Below are positions 1 to 9,379 of a stretch of 64,000 nt of DNA, in pieces (within the stretch, counting starts at the first letter, position 1; every line of letters begins with the position of its first letter). The stretch comes from Streptomyces brevispora (lineage in GTDB: Bacteria > Actinomycetota > Actinomycetes > Streptomycetales > Streptomycetaceae), in NCBI RefSeq assembly GCF_007829885.1, contig NZ_VIWW01000001.1, positions 2,976,001 to 3,040,000 of the forward strand, in the 5' to 3' direction. Both the position numbers and the translations under genes were made by a program. The notes beneath the pieces were generated by a model, which saw only the letters and a list, made by a program, of their open reading frames with translations, was not told the origin of the DNA and did not search any database.

Positions 1-100
1 CCATCAAACCGGCTGGTGCGCCGCCCGCGCAAATTCATGCGCTTCCTGTAACGCTTCCGAGACGCTTCTTGTGCGTAGGGTCACGGAACGGGCACCTGGC

Positions 101-128
101 TTGACGTGTCGTACCCCTCGGGCAGACT
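101..128 (+). promoter_or_regulatory. candidate promoter of the first kinase gene
   Basis: TTGACG at 101-106 and CAGACT at 123-128 are separated by 16 bases and lie about 50 bases before the kinase start. The -35 is good and the -10 is weak, so this is only a plausible vegetative promoter. Confidence 0.35.
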
Positions 129-181
129 GGCCCGTAATACGGATCTTCGCGTGAGTCGCGCGCCCGAGGGGGAAGCAAGTC

Positions 182-1831
182 ATGAGCCACGACGGCGCAC
201 AAGGGGCCCAGGGGCGCTATGCGGGCGGTTCGGTCGCCGGTGGCCGCTACCAGCTGCGTGACCTGCTCGGCGAGGGCGGGATGGCGTCCGTATACCTGGC
301 GTACGACTCGGCGCTCGACCGGCAGGTCGCGATCAAGACCCTCCACACCGAACTCGGACGCGAGCAGTCCTTCCGCGAGCGGTTCCGGCGCGAGGCCCAG
401 GCCGTCGCCAAGCTCCAGCACACCAACATCGTCTCCGTCTTCGACACCGGCGAGGACGAACTCGGCGGCGCGCTGATGCCGTACATAGTCATGGAGTACG
501 TGGAGGGGCAGCCGCTCGGCTCCGTGCTCCAGTCGGACATCCGCAGTCACGGTGCCATGCCCGCCGACAAGGCGCTCAAGGTGACGGCCGATGTGCTGGC
601 CGCCCTGGACACCAGCCACGAAATGGGCCTGGTCCACCGCGACATCAAGCCCGGCAACGTGATGGTGACCAAGCGCGGTGTCGTGAAGGTCATGGACTTC
701 GGCATCGCCCGCGCCATGCAGTCGGGCGTCACGTCGATGACGCAGACCGGCATGGTCGTCGGCACCCCCCAGTACCTCTCCCCCGAACAGGCCCTGGGCC
801 GTGGGGTGGACGCGCGCTCCGACCTGTACTCGGTCGGCATCATGCTGTTCCAGCTGCTGACCGGCCGCATCCCGTTCGACGCGGACTCACCCCTGGCCAT
901 CGCGTACGCGCATGTGCAGGAGGAGCCGGTCGCGCCCTCCACCATCAACCGGTCGATCACCCCGGCGATGGACGCGCTGGTCGCCCGCGCGCTGAAGAAG
1001 AACCCGAACGAGCGCTTCCCGAGCGCCGCCGCAATGCAGGACGAGATCGCCCGCGTGCTGAGCGCGAGCGGCCGGACGGGCGCCCCGGTGATCATCGCCG
1101 GGGCCGGCGCCCCGGCGAACAGCGGCTCGGGTGTCGGTTCGGCGGTCTTCCCGCCGGTCGACCAGTCCACCGCCGCTCCGCAGAACGTCCAGACGCCGTA
1201 CCAGCCCGGCCCGTACCAGTCGCAGCAGCAGCCCGGCCCCTACGGTCCGCCGACGCCCGCCCCGTCGTACGGCTATCCCCAGTCGGCCCCGGCGTACCAG
1301 GGCCAGGCGCCGATGTCGCCGATGTCCCCGATGCAGCAGCAGACCCCGCAGCCGTACTCGCTCTCGCAGCCGACGTCCGCCGCTTCGGGCGGTGGCGGCT
1401 CCAAGCGGAACCTGCCGGTGATCATGGGCTCGATCGTCGTCGCCCTGATCGCGATCGGCGGCCTGATCACGGTGCTCTCGATGAAGAACGAGGACAAGGG
1501 CGGCGGCACCGACGCCTCGTCGAGCGTGTCCCCGGCCGGTGAGCACCGCGGTCCGGAACGGAACCGGACGATGGACACCGAGAAGTGCACGGACGCGATG
1601 GAGGACTCCGACGACCCGAGCAAGGTCGATGCCCCGAGGTTCATCTTCAAGGACATCCTTTCGGCGAGGGCGTGCGCGGACGCGGCGGGCTGGACCGTCA
1701 AGATCATCAAGGAGCCCGGGAACGCGTACGCCGAGGACCAGGTCGTCGACCAGTTCCCGACGTCCGGAACCGCGGTCTCGAAGGTCGGAGCACACTTCGA
1801 GCTGAAGGTCTCGACCGGCGATCCGGCCTAG
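182..1831 (+). CDS. membrane Ser/Thr protein kinase with one C-terminal PASTA-like domain
   Basis: The product (549 aa) is a Hanks-type Ser/Thr kinase anchored in the cytoplasmic membrane. The kinase domain spans about residues 21-290, with a glycine-rich loop GEGGMASVY near 30, VAIK lysine near 52, HRDIKPGN near 150 and the DFG motif after it. A Pro/Gln/Ser-rich linker follows, then one membrane segment around 410-433, and a single extracellular PASTA-like region (about 487-545) with its DQFPTSG core. PknB later in the window has four PASTA repeats, so this is a separate sensor. The ATG follows GAGGGGGAAG. The linker length suggests the kinase floats away from the membrane. The ligand is unknown. 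Confidence 0.9.
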   Translation: MSHDGAQGAQGRYAGGSVAGGRYQLRDLLGEGGMASVYLAYDSALDRQVAIKTLHTELGREQSFRERFRREAQAVAKLQHTNIVSVFDTGEDELGGALMPYIVMEYVEGQPLGSVLQSDIRSHGAMPADKALKVTADVLAALDTSHEMGLVHRDIKPGNVMVTKRGVVKVMDFGIARAMQSGVTSMTQTGMVVGTPQYLSPEQALGRGVDARSDLYSVGIMLFQLLTGRIPFDADSPLAIAYAHVQEEPVAPSTINRSITPAMDALVARALKKNPNERFPSAAAMQDEIARVLSASGRTGAPVIIAGAGAPANSGSGVGSAVFPPVDQSTAAPQNVQTPYQPGPYQSQQQPGPYGPPTPAPSYGYPQSAPAYQGQAPMSPMSPMQQQTPQPYSLSQPTSAASGGGGSKRNLPVIMGSIVVALIAIGGLITVLSMKNEDKGGGTDASSSVSPAGEHRGPERNRTMDTEKCTDAMEDSDDPSKVDAPRFIFKDILSARACADAAGWTVKIIKEPGNAYAEDQVVDQFPTSGTAVSKVGAHFELKVSTGDPA

Positions 1832-2085
1832 TTTCAGCGGGTACCCGGCAAGCACTTCATCGGCAGTACCCAAGCGTCATCGCGGAGGAACCGGACTCCG
1901 GACGCGCACCCGGCCGACGGCGCCCACGGCATCGGCGGACAGCCGCGACGAGTCATGGGGTACGCCGAACGGGCAGCCGGCGCCAGGGAGCAGACGTCAG
2001 CCGGCGCAACGGCTCCCGTGATCCGACAGGGCGAACGCGCATCGTCCGAGATGCCGGACATACCGTCACATGTGACGCTGGCCTC

Positions 2086-2868
2086 ATGGCTTCAGGACAT
2101 CCCTCCTCACGACCCTCGCTGTGCACGGCCTGCCTGGTACTGACCGCGGTCGCGGCACTGGGGGCCATGACCGGTGGCGAGGCGCACGCGGACGAGCGCG
2201 CGGCCGCCGGGGCCCCGGCGGCGGTCCACGCTTTCGTGGCACCGGTCCACACCTCCGTGGCGCCGGCCCACGCTCTCGTGGCGCCGCGCACGGCGGCGGT
2301 CGCCGAGCCCTCCGTCACCGTGCCCGGTCCGTCCGGCTCCCCGTCCGACGTGCCACCGTCCGCCACCCCCTCCGCGCCGCCTCCCGGCGCCCCGTCCGCC
2401 CCGCACCGACCCGGCACATCCGCGGGCCCGGCGGCCGCGCCCGCGCCTCCCGCACCCCTGCCGTCCGCACCCTCGGGCGCCCCGTCCGACGACGCCGGGC
2501 CGCCCTCGCCGAGCGCCGGGTCGCCGCGGTCCCAGGACAAGCAGTCGCCGTTGGCGGGGCGGCCCGCCGGGGAGGGCCGGGAGCGCCCCGGGCGACAGCT
2601 GACGCCCCAGGAGATCGCACAGGCGGACGACGCCGCCGAATCAAACAAGAACGATCCCACCGCGACGATCCCCACCCCGACGGACCCCGCCGCGGTGCCG
2701 GTCACCGTTCCTGACGCGAGCACGTCGCCCGAGGCCGGCCGGTACTCGCGGCAGGCCGTCGGCGAAGGGGCCGTAGGACAGGTCCAGGAGCTGTCCCTCG
2801 GCGTGGGAATCTCCCTGGTCGGACTGGGTATCGGCTTCCTCGCCATGCGCATCCGCCGCCTCGGCTGA
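2086..2868 (+). CDS. secreted Pro/Ala-rich protein with C-terminal membrane anchor
   Basis: I do not recognise a family. The chosen ATG gives a clear signal peptide (hydrophobic core in residues 14-28, AHA-like cleavage site near 35). After it comes a low-complexity Ala/Pro/Ser mature region, beginning with three degenerate seven-residue repeats of the form hAxVAPx. Residues about 236-258 form one hydrophobic segment, followed by RRLG. The product of 260 aa is therefore probably exported and held by a C-terminal anchor with a short positive tail. No LPXTG or LAXTG sorting signal is visible. A longer upstream reading frame exists but would bury the signal peptide and run into the kinase gene. 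Confidence 0.6.
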   Translation: MASGHPSSRPSLCTACLVLTAVAALGAMTGGEAHADERAAAGAPAAVHAFVAPVHTSVAPAHALVAPRTAAVAEPSVTVPGPSGSPSDVPPSATPSAPPPGAPSAPHRPGTSAGPAAAPAPPAPLPSAPSGAPSDDAGPPSPSAGSPRSQDKQSPLAGRPAGEGRERPGRQLTPQEIAQADDAAESNKNDPTATIPTPTDPAAVPVTVPDASTSPEAGRYSRQAVGEGAVGQVQELSLGVGISLVGLGIGFLAMRIRRLG

Positions 2869-2915
2869 CCGCCGCACCCAGGCCGGCCCGCCCACTCCGT
2901 ACCAGTCAACGGAAC

Positions 2916-2954
2916 TTGCGTGCGGCGACATACTCGGTATACATACTCAGTATG
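2916..2954 (+). promoter_or_regulatory. leaderless promoter with PadR-type palindromes overlapping the start codon
   Basis: TTGCGT (2916-2921), a 16-base spacer and TATACA (2938-2943) form a promoter only about 8 bases before the ATG at 2952, so the mRNA is likely leaderless. Two palindromes lie on it: ATAC-TCG-GTAT at 2930-2940 and the perfect CATACT-C-AGTATG at 2942-2954, which ends in the start codon. Such ATAC/GTAT inverted repeats suit PadR regulators. Autorepression is inferred. Confidence 0.6.
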
Positions 2955-3554
2955 TCGATCCGTCACGGGCTACTTGCCCTACTGGAACGGGGGCCGCGCT
3001 ACGGCTCTCAGCTCCGGACCGAATTCGAGTCCCGCACCGGCTCCACCTGGCCGCTCAACGTCGGGCAGGTGTACACGACACTGAGCCGGCTGGAGCGTGA
3101 CGGCCTGGTCGCCCAGGACGCCGAGGACGACCAGGGGCACTCGCTGTACTCGATCAGCGACGAGGGGCGTGCCGAGCTGCGCAACTGGTTCGAGACCCCC
3201 GTCGACCGCAGCAGTCCGCCGCGGGACGAGCTGGCCATCAAGCTCGCCATGGCCGTCGGCGCCCCCGGTGTGGACATCCGGGCCGTCATCCAGTCCCAGC
3301 GCCACCACACCGTGAAGGCGATGCAGGACTACACGCGCCTCAAGGCGCTCACCGACGCACCCACCAACCGCGACGAGGTCGCCTGGCTGCTCGTACTGGA
3401 ACAGCTGATCTTCCAGGCCGAGGCGGAGGCCCGCTGGCTGGACCACTGCGAGTCCCGGCTGGTCCGTCTCGCCCAGGCCGCCGCCACGGAGCCGGAGGCC
3501 AAGACGTCCGCGCCCGGCCCCGCACGTACCGCCAAGGCCCGCGCACGCCGCTGA
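2952..3554 (+). CDS. PadR family transcriptional regulator
   Basis: A 200-aa cytoplasmic repressor. The N-terminal winged helix (about residues 1-80) has the PadR signature: LLALLERGPRYGSQL, then NVGQVYTTLSRLERDGLV and the wing ending LYSISDEGRAEL. The C-terminal half (about 95-185) is the helical dimerisation region (PadR C-terminal domain). The gene comes directly before an ABC ATPase and FtsX-like permease, the usual arrangement of a PadR repressor controlling its own exporter. The start chosen here, MSIRHG, matches family N-termini and sits at the end of a palindrome. A TTG 36 bases upstream would add an unconserved tail. Confidence 0.88.
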   Translation: MSIRHGLLALLERGPRYGSQLRTEFESRTGSTWPLNVGQVYTTLSRLERDGLVAQDAEDDQGHSLYSISDEGRAELRNWFETPVDRSSPPRDELAIKLAMAVGAPGVDIRAVIQSQRHHTVKAMQDYTRLKALTDAPTNRDEVAWLLVLEQLIFQAEAEARWLDHCESRLVRLAQAAATEPEAKTSAPGPARTAKARARR

Positions 3555-3677
3555 AACAGCACCCGCACACAGCTGAGCCACGGCCCCGGCGGCCCCACAC
3601 CGCCGAGCCACGGCCCCGGCGACTCGTCCGCTCGCCGGACACCGACCGCAGAACCGTTCCGAGGGGGAACAACCGTC

Positions 3678-4445
3678 ATGTCACTGCACGCCCCGTCCTC
3701 AGCAGCCCCGCCCCTGCCGGTGGATGCGCCGGTGCTCGAACTCCGCGCGCTCACCCGCACCCACGGCACCGGCATCGCCGAGGTGCACGCCCTGCGCGGC
3801 ATCAACCTGTCGGTGCACGCCGGTGAGCTCGTCGCCGTGATGGGCCCGTCCGGCTCGGGCAAGTCCACCCTGCTGACGATCGCCGGCGGTCTCGACGCCG
3901 CGACCGCGGGCCAGGTCATCATCGAGGGCCAGGACATCTCCACGCTCGGCCGCAAGGGCGTGGCCGCGCTGCGCCGCCGCAGCGTCGGCTACGTCTTCCA
4001 GGACTACAACCTGATCCCCGCCCTGACCGCCGCCGAGAACGTCTCCCTGCCCCGTGAGCTCGACGGCTTCTCGGTGCGCAAGGCACGCAAGGAGGCCCGG
4101 GCCGCGCTGGAGGAGATGAACCTCCTGGAGATCGCCGACCGCTTCCCGGACGAGATGTCCGGCGGCCAGCAGCAGCGCGTCGCGATCGCCCGCGCGCTGG
4201 TGGGGGACCGCCGACTGGTGCTCGCCGACGAACCGACCGGGGCACTCGACTCCGAGACCGGCGAGACCGTCCTCGCGCTGCTGCGCAACCGCTGCGACCA
4301 GGGCGCGGCCGGTGTGATGGTGACGCACGAACCCCGTTACGCCGCCTGGGCGGACCGGGTCGTCTTCCTGCGGGACGGCTCGATCGTCGACCAGACGCTG
4401 TCCACCGACGCCAACTCGCTGCTCGCCGCCGAGGGCGCCCGGTGA
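3678..4445 (+). CDS. ABC transporter ATP-binding protein (MacB/LolD type)
   Basis: The 255-aa product has Walker A GPSGSGKST near residue 56, the Q-loop in FQDYNLIPALTAAENV, the ABC signature MSGGQQQRVAIARAL and Walker B LVLADEPTGALD, followed by an H-loop (VTHEP). This is the MacB/LolD/FtsE class, which drives FtsX-like permeases in mechanotransmission rather than classical pore transport. The ATG is preceded by GAGGGGG. Its stop overlaps the GTG start of the permease by four bases, so the two are translationally coupled. The PadR gene upstream is the likely regulator. The substrate cannot be told from the sequence; drugs or cell-envelope antibiotics are common for this arrangement. Confidence 0.92.
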   Translation: MSLHAPSSAAPPLPVDAPVLELRALTRTHGTGIAEVHALRGINLSVHAGELVAVMGPSGSGKSTLLTIAGGLDAATAGQVIIEGQDISTLGRKGVAALRRRSVGYVFQDYNLIPALTAAENVSLPRELDGFSVRKARKEARAALEEMNLLEIADRFPDEMSGGQQQRVAIARALVGDRRLVLADEPTGALDSETGETVLALLRNRCDQGAAGVMVTHEPRYAAWADRVVFLRDGSIVDQTLSTDANSLLAAEGAR

Positions 4446-7291
4446 AGATCTTCACGGGCTGGCGCGCCGCCCTACGAATAGCCCGGCGCGACGCCATGCG
4501 CGCCAAGGGCCGCAGCGCACTGGTGGTCGCGATGATCGCCATACCCGTGCTCGGCGTCACCGCGCTCGACGTGACGTACCGCAGTGTTGAGCTCACCCCG
4601 GCCGAACAGCTGATGACTCAGATGGGCTCGGCCGACGCACTGTTCAGCGACCCCGGGACGGGTCCGACGGAACAGTCGGCCAACGGAGACAACTACAGCC
4701 CCGTCAGCGACATCCCGCTGCCCGAGGACGCGCCCCCGCTCGACCTGCGGACCGCGTTCCCCCAGGGTGCGCGAGGAATCAGCATCCAGACCGTGCCCGC
4801 GAGCGTCACCACCAGGTACGGCGTCGCGGACGCGGAGATCTTCGAGTTCCGGACCTCGGACCGGATGGCCCGCGGAAAGCTCGACCTCGTCGACGGCGCG
4901 TTCCCCAAAGGCGCCGGCGAGATGGTCGCCACCGAGCCGTTCCTGAAGTTGTCCGGCCTGCACATCGGTTCACCCATCACCCTGCGCGGGCCCGAGCAGA
5001 AGTACACCATCACCGGCACCGTCGAGCAGCCGGAGAATCTGAAGGCCAGGGCCCTGTACGCCGATCCGGGCGCGGTCATCGCCCCGTGGAAGGCCACCGC
5101 CGCCCAGGACAAGAAGGTGCTGCCGCCGAACGCCGGCCCGTTGACCTGGCTGGTGAAGGGCAAGGACGGACAGGGCGTCAGCTGGCCCGACGTGATGGCG
5201 GCCAACAAGAAGGGCGCCGTCGTCGTCTCCCGGCAGGTCGTCCTCGACCCGCCGCCGGACTCCGAGGTCCCGTTCGCCAGAAAGCTGGGCGACAACACCA
5301 CGCGCAGCTCCTCCACCGAGCTGAGCGCAGCCCTCGTCACGGTCGTCTCCATGGCGGTCCTGGAGATCGTGCTGCTCGCCGGACCAGCCTTCGCCGTCGG
5401 TGCGCGCCGCTCACGCCGTCAGCTCGGACTCGTCGGCACCTGCGGCGGGGACCGGCGCCATGTACGGGCCGTGGTCCTCTCCGGCGGGCTGGTGCTCGGC
5501 GGCGCCGGAGCCGTGGTGGGGGTGGTGGCCGGACTGGTGCTGACCATGGTGTTCCGGCCGCTGATCGAGAACCAGGCCGGACAGCGCTTCGGCTCGCTCG
5601 CCCTGTATCCGAAGGAACTGCTGGCCATCGCCGCGATCGGGCTGGTCACCGGTCTGCTGGCGGCGTTCGTCCCGGCGGTCGTGGCGAGCCGTCAGTCCGT
5701 ACTGGAGTCGCTCACCGGACGCCGCGGCGTCCGTCGCAGCTCCCGGGTCCTGCCGATCGTGGGCGTCTGCGTCCTGGCCCTCGGCGTCGTGATCGCCGTC
5801 CTCGGCGGCACCTCGGGCAGCTCCGGCCAGGTCGCCGCCGGCTCGGTGATCGCCGAACTGGGGCTCCTCGGCTGCATCCCGGTAATCGTCGGGCTGCTCG
5901 GCCGGCTCGGCCGCAGGTTCCCGCTCTCGCCCCGGATGGCGCTGCGCGACGCGGCCCGCAACCGCGGCAGGACCGCTCCGGCGGTCGCGGCGGTCATGGC
6001 CGCGGTCGCGGGATCGGTGGCCATCGCCACGTACGTGTCCAGTAGTGCGGCCGGGTCGGACTTCGACCGCACGCCGATGCTCAGCGAGAACTCGGTCGTG
6101 GTGTCCAGCCTGGATGCCAAGGGCACCGAGCAGCTACCGCTGGCAGGGGCGGCGGTGGAGCGGAACATGACGCCCACGGGCCGGCCCGCCGGGATCACCC
6201 GGGTCTGGGCGGGCAGCGACTGCAACGTCTACTACGAAGAGGAGAACGGCTGCGGCACGCTCGAACTGGTCAAGCCCACCGGCAAGGGGCACAGCTGCCC
6301 GCTCAACACCAAGGGCGCCAAGGAGCTCGCCGAACGGATGAGCGGCGAGGAGCACCGCAGCATGATGCACTCCCCGGAGTGCGTGGACGAGCGCTTCACC
6401 CTGGACACGTTCAGCTCCGGCGGGAGCAACATCGTCGTGGGCGACGCGTCGCTGCTGAAGACGTACGTGAAGCTCGACGACCCGGCCGCCGCCAAGGCAC
6501 TGGACGCGGGCACCCCCGTGCTGCTCAACCGGGCGTACGCGAAGGACGGCCAGGTCACGATCAAGGCGACCCACCGGTACAGCGACAAGGACAAGAAGAA
6601 CCGCGCCCTGCACCCGGGACCGGCCAGGACGACGACGGACCGGCTGAAGGTGTACGTCGCTGACGCCGAGTACGCCGGGACACCCGGACTCCGCATGATC
6701 ATGCCGGCGAAGAGCGCACAGCGGATCGGCCTGCACACCTCGGTGTACGGCAGCGTGTACAACGTCTCCCGCCCGCCGACGGACGCCGAGACCCAGCGGA
6801 CCGATGCCGCGATCCAGCAGGCCGGTGGAGACGTCTACATACAGGTCGGAAGCGGATCCGATGAGCAGCGCCAGAGCACCATGCTGCTGGTGCTGACGCT
6901 GTTCGCCGGGGTGGTGACCCTGGGTGCGGCCGCGATCACGACCGGGCTGTCCAAGGCCGACGCGGAGGCCGACCTCACCACACTCAGCGCGGTGGGCGCG
7001 CCCCCGCGGGTGCGGCGGACCCTTTCCGGGTTCCAGTGCCTGGTGGTGGCGCTCACCGGGGTGCTTCTCGGCACGGCCGCGGGGCTGGTGCCCGCGGTGG
7101 CGCTGCGCCTGATCGACCTGCACAAAGCGGTGGAGGAGATGCGGCTTCGTCCCATGGAGTCCGCGTACACCCCGATCGTCTTGCCCTGGGCGACCCTGGG
7201 GTTGCTGGCTGTCGTGGTCCCGCTGCTGGCCGGGCTTCTGGCAGCGGTGTTCACCCGCTCCCGGCTGACGCTGTCCCGGCGCGTCGGATGA
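4442..7291 (+). CDS. FtsX-like ABC transporter permease
   Basis: A 949-aa membrane protein with two FtsX-like permease modules. One membrane segment lies near residues 28-45 after a short basic N-terminus. A large external domain runs to about 290, then there is a block of membrane segments (about 290-325, 345-375, 395-420, 440-460, 475-495). A second external domain covers about 550-800, and the C-terminal FtsX domain (about 815-940) has three to four helices. The GTG start lies within the ATPase stop codon (GTGA overlap). With the ATPase it forms a MacB-like mechanotransmission exporter, probably repressed by the adjacent PadR. The external domains are rich in charged residues and lack a recognisable enzyme fold. 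Confidence 0.9.
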   Translation: MKIFTGWRAALRIARRDAMRAKGRSALVVAMIAIPVLGVTALDVTYRSVELTPAEQLMTQMGSADALFSDPGTGPTEQSANGDNYSPVSDIPLPEDAPPLDLRTAFPQGARGISIQTVPASVTTRYGVADAEIFEFRTSDRMARGKLDLVDGAFPKGAGEMVATEPFLKLSGLHIGSPITLRGPEQKYTITGTVEQPENLKARALYADPGAVIAPWKATAAQDKKVLPPNAGPLTWLVKGKDGQGVSWPDVMAANKKGAVVVSRQVVLDPPPDSEVPFARKLGDNTTRSSSTELSAALVTVVSMAVLEIVLLAGPAFAVGARRSRRQLGLVGTCGGDRRHVRAVVLSGGLVLGGAGAVVGVVAGLVLTMVFRPLIENQAGQRFGSLALYPKELLAIAAIGLVTGLLAAFVPAVVASRQSVLESLTGRRGVRRSSRVLPIVGVCVLALGVVIAVLGGTSGSSGQVAAGSVIAELGLLGCIPVIVGLLGRLGRRFPLSPRMALRDAARNRGRTAPAVAAVMAAVAGSVAIATYVSSSAAGSDFDRTPMLSENSVVVSSLDAKGTEQLPLAGAAVERNMTPTGRPAGITRVWAGSDCNVYYEEENGCGTLELVKPTGKGHSCPLNTKGAKELAERMSGEEHRSMMHSPECVDERFTLDTFSSGGSNIVVGDASLLKTYVKLDDPAAAKALDAGTPVLLNRAYAKDGQVTIKATHRYSDKDKKNRALHPGPARTTTDRLKVYVADAEYAGTPGLRMIMPAKSAQRIGLHTSVYGSVYNVSRPPTDAETQRTDAAIQQAGGDVYIQVGSGSDEQRQSTMLLVLTLFAGVVTLGAAAITTGLSKADAEADLTTLSAVGAPPRVRRTLSGFQCLVVALTGVLLGTAAGLVPAVALRLIDLHKAVEEMRLRPMESAYTPIVLPWATLGLLAVVVPLLAGLLAAVFTRSRLTLSRRVG

Positions 7292-7444
7292 CCGGGCGGG
7301 AGGCAGCGGCAGCGGGCTGACCGGCTGCTCAGGAGTTCTTCCGGTGCCGGATCGGTGCCGGTCCGGTGCCCTCGGAAACGGTGGATCACACGTTTCCGGG
7401 GGCACCACCGTGTTGTACGGCAGGTGTGCGAGACAATGGGCGGC

Positions 7445-7999
7445 ATGGAGATGCCGAGGAATGAACGGTCGCAGGAGCACCCCCAAGTCCTCGTAGTGGG
7501 ACAGGACGGAATGGCGATCGGCGGCGGTGGCGGTGGCACTACCGACGAGTCGCGCGAGATCCCGGTGACGGAGATGGTCGAACAGCCCGCGAAGGTCATG
7601 CGCATCGGCAGCATGATCAAGCAGCTCCTGGAGGAGGTCAGGGCGGCTCCTCTCGACGAGGCGAGCCGTGTACGCCTCAAGGAGATCCACGCCAGCTCGG
7701 TGAAGGAGCTGGAGGACGGCCTCGCGCCGGAGCTGGTGGAGGAGCTGGAGCGGCTCTCGCTGCCGTTCACCGAGGAGTCCGTTCCCTCCGAGGCGGAACT
7801 CAGGATCGCGCAGGCCCAGTTGGTGGGCTGGCTGGAGGGCCTCTTCCATGGCATCCAGACGGCGCTGTTCGCCCAGCAGATGGCGGCCCGCGCGCAGCTG
7901 GAGCAGATGCGCCGCGCCCTGCCGCCGGGCAGTGGTCACGAGGAGGAGGAAGGCGGAGCGGACCCGCACGGGGCAATCCGCTCCGGCCCCTACCTGTAG
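7445..7999 (+). CDS. bpa: bacterial proteasome activator Bpa (DUF2587)
   Basis: The product (184 aa) matches the ATP-independent proteasome activator Bpa/PafE of actinobacteria: a flexible Gly-rich N-terminus, then four helices (about residues 35-160) with the conserved stretch MIKQLLEEVRAAPLDEASR and LAPELVEELERLSLPF. The tail ends in SGPYL, close to the GQYL motif that docks into the 20S core. The protein forms a ring that opens the proteasome gate for unfolded substrates. The proteasome genes themselves are not in this window. ATG at 7445 is chosen; an in-frame ATG nine bases earlier is also possible, and neither has a strong ribosome site. Confidence 0.85.
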   Translation: MEMPRNERSQEHPQVLVVGQDGMAIGGGGGGTTDESREIPVTEMVEQPAKVMRIGSMIKQLLEEVRAAPLDEASRVRLKEIHASSVKELEDGLAPELVEELERLSLPFTEESVPSEAELRIAQAQLVGWLEGLFHGIQTALFAQQMAARAQLEQMRRALPPGSGHEEEEGGADPHGAIRSGPYL

Positions 8000-8067
8000 C
8001 CCGGACCCTGAACCGGACCCACAGCCCCGCACCCGCACCCGCACCCGCACCGATCAGCCAGGACGTC

Positions 8068-8108
8068 CGAAGGGCCCGCCACACGATCTTCGTGTGCCGG
8101 GCCCTTCG
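8068..8108. terminator. bidirectional terminator between bpa and the quinone oxidoreductase
   Basis: A 19-bp stem with one mismatch and a TCT loop lies between convergent genes, which suits termination from both sides. No T-tract follows, as is common in Streptomyces. Confidence 0.75.
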
Positions 8109-8162
8109 GGTTCGGGTCCTTCGGGTTCGGGTCCTTCGGGTTCGGGTCCTTCGGGTTCGGGT
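8103..8162. repeat. 15-bp tandem repeat, four copies
   Basis: The unit CCTTCGGGTTCGGGT is repeated four times without mismatch, starting in the right arm of the terminator stem. The first bases of the unit are shared with the hairpin, so the array may have grown out of it. No reading frame explains it. Confidence 0.9.
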
Positions 8163-8217
8163 CGAAGTGGCTGTTGAGACGGCTCCGGCCGGATTCAGGC
8201 AGTCGGCCGCGTCCGGC

Positions 8218-9207
8218 TCAGGCCGCTGCGGGCGACCGGAGGAGCACCTTGCCGATGTGCGCGCTGGATTCCATCACCCGGTGCGCTTCGGCCGCGTCCT
8301 GCATCGGCAGCGTGCGGTCCACCACCGGCCGCACGACGCCGTCGGCGATGAGCGGCCAGACGTGTTCACGTACGGCCGCGACGATCGCGGACTTCTCGGC
8401 GAGCGGACGGCTGCGCAGCGCGGTCGCCGTGACGGCGGCCCGCTTGGCCAGCAGGGCCGCCAGGTCGAGTTCGCCCTTGGCACCGCCCTGGAGGCCGATG
8501 ATCGCCAGCCGGCCGTTGACGGCGAGCGCCTGCACGTTCCGGTCCAGGTACTTCGCGCCGATGATGTCGAGGATGACGTCGGCGCCCGCCCCGTCCGTCG
8601 CCCTGCCGAGCTCCTCCACGAAGTCCTGTTCCCGGTAGTCGATCAGGATGTCGGCACCGAGTTCCGCGCAGCGCGCCAGCTTCTCGGGTCCGCCCGCGGT
8701 CACCGCGACACGGGCGCCGACCGCCTTGGCGAGCTGGATCGCCATGGTGCCGATGCCGCTGGACCCGCCGTGCACCAGCAGCGTCTCGGCGGGGCGCAGA
8801 TGGGCCACCATGAACACGTTGGACCAGACGGTCGCGGTCACCTCGGGCAGCGCGGCGGCGAGGACGAGGTCCAGTCCGGCCGGTACGGGGAGCAGTTGCC
8901 CGGCGGGGACGGCGACCTTCTCCGCGTAACCGCCGCCTGCCAGCAGCGCGCACACCTCCTCGCCGACCGACCGGCCGGTGACGCCGGGGCCGATGGCCGA
9001 GATCCGGCCCGAGCACTCCAGGCCCGGGTAGGGGGAGGCGCCGGGCGGCGGGTTGTAGAAGCCCTGCCGCTGGAGCACATCCGCACGGTTGACCGCGCTG
9101 GAGACGACATCGACGAGAACCTCCCCCTCACCGGGTACGGGGTCGGGTACCTCGGCCCACACGAGCGCCTCGGGGCCACCGGGTTCGGGGATCGTGATCG
9201 CATGCAT
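8218..9207 (-). CDS. NAD(P)H:quinone oxidoreductase, zinc-independent MDR family
   Basis: A 329-aa soluble oxidoreductase of the quinone reductase/PIG3 branch of the medium-chain dehydrogenase superfamily. It starts MHAITIPEPGGPEAL. It has the GroES-like N-terminal domain (to about 125) with the VNRADVLQRQGFYNPPPGASPYPGLECSG region, then the Rossmann domain with GGSSGIGTMAIQLAKA and the NADPH-selecting segment after VAVTAGG. The zinc ligands of alcohol dehydrogenases are absent. It would transfer electrons from NADPH to quinones or alpha,beta-unsaturated carbonyls. A longer start 24 bases upstream is possible but unconserved. The gene is monocistronic and convergent to bpa. Confidence 0.88.
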   Translation of the reverse strand: MHAITIPEPGGPEALVWAEVPDPVPGEGEVLVDVVSSAVNRADVLQRQGFYNPPPGASPYPGLECSGRISAIGPGVTGRSVGEEVCALLAGGGYAEKVAVPAGQLLPVPAGLDLVLAAALPEVTATVWSNVFMVAHLRPAETLLVHGGSSGIGTMAIQLAKAVGARVAVTAGGPEKLARCAELGADILIDYREQDFVEELGRATDGAGADVILDIIGAKYLDRNVQALAVNGRLAIIGLQGGAKGELDLAALLAKRAAVTATALRSRPLAEKSAIVAAVREHVWPLIADGVVRPVVDRTLPMQDAAEAHRVMESSAHIGKVLLRSPAAA

Positions 9208-9379
9208 GGCCGCGAGGCTACTCCGTGCCATGCCGTGCAGACGGCCGCCACGAAGCGCTGCCCGCCGGGTTTGCCGACGGGCGGCGCGGCTCGGCTCAGG
9301 GGCGGGGGGAGGCTGGTGGCTCGCCTCAGGGGTGGGGGCTGTCGGCGGGTAGCGGGGTTCGGGTCGGGTCAGGGGCGCT

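Noticed and set aside
6134..8050. 638-codon open frame on the minus strand
   Set aside because: It runs antisense through the FtsX permease and bpa genes, has no domain features and is the expected shadow of high-GC coding sequence.
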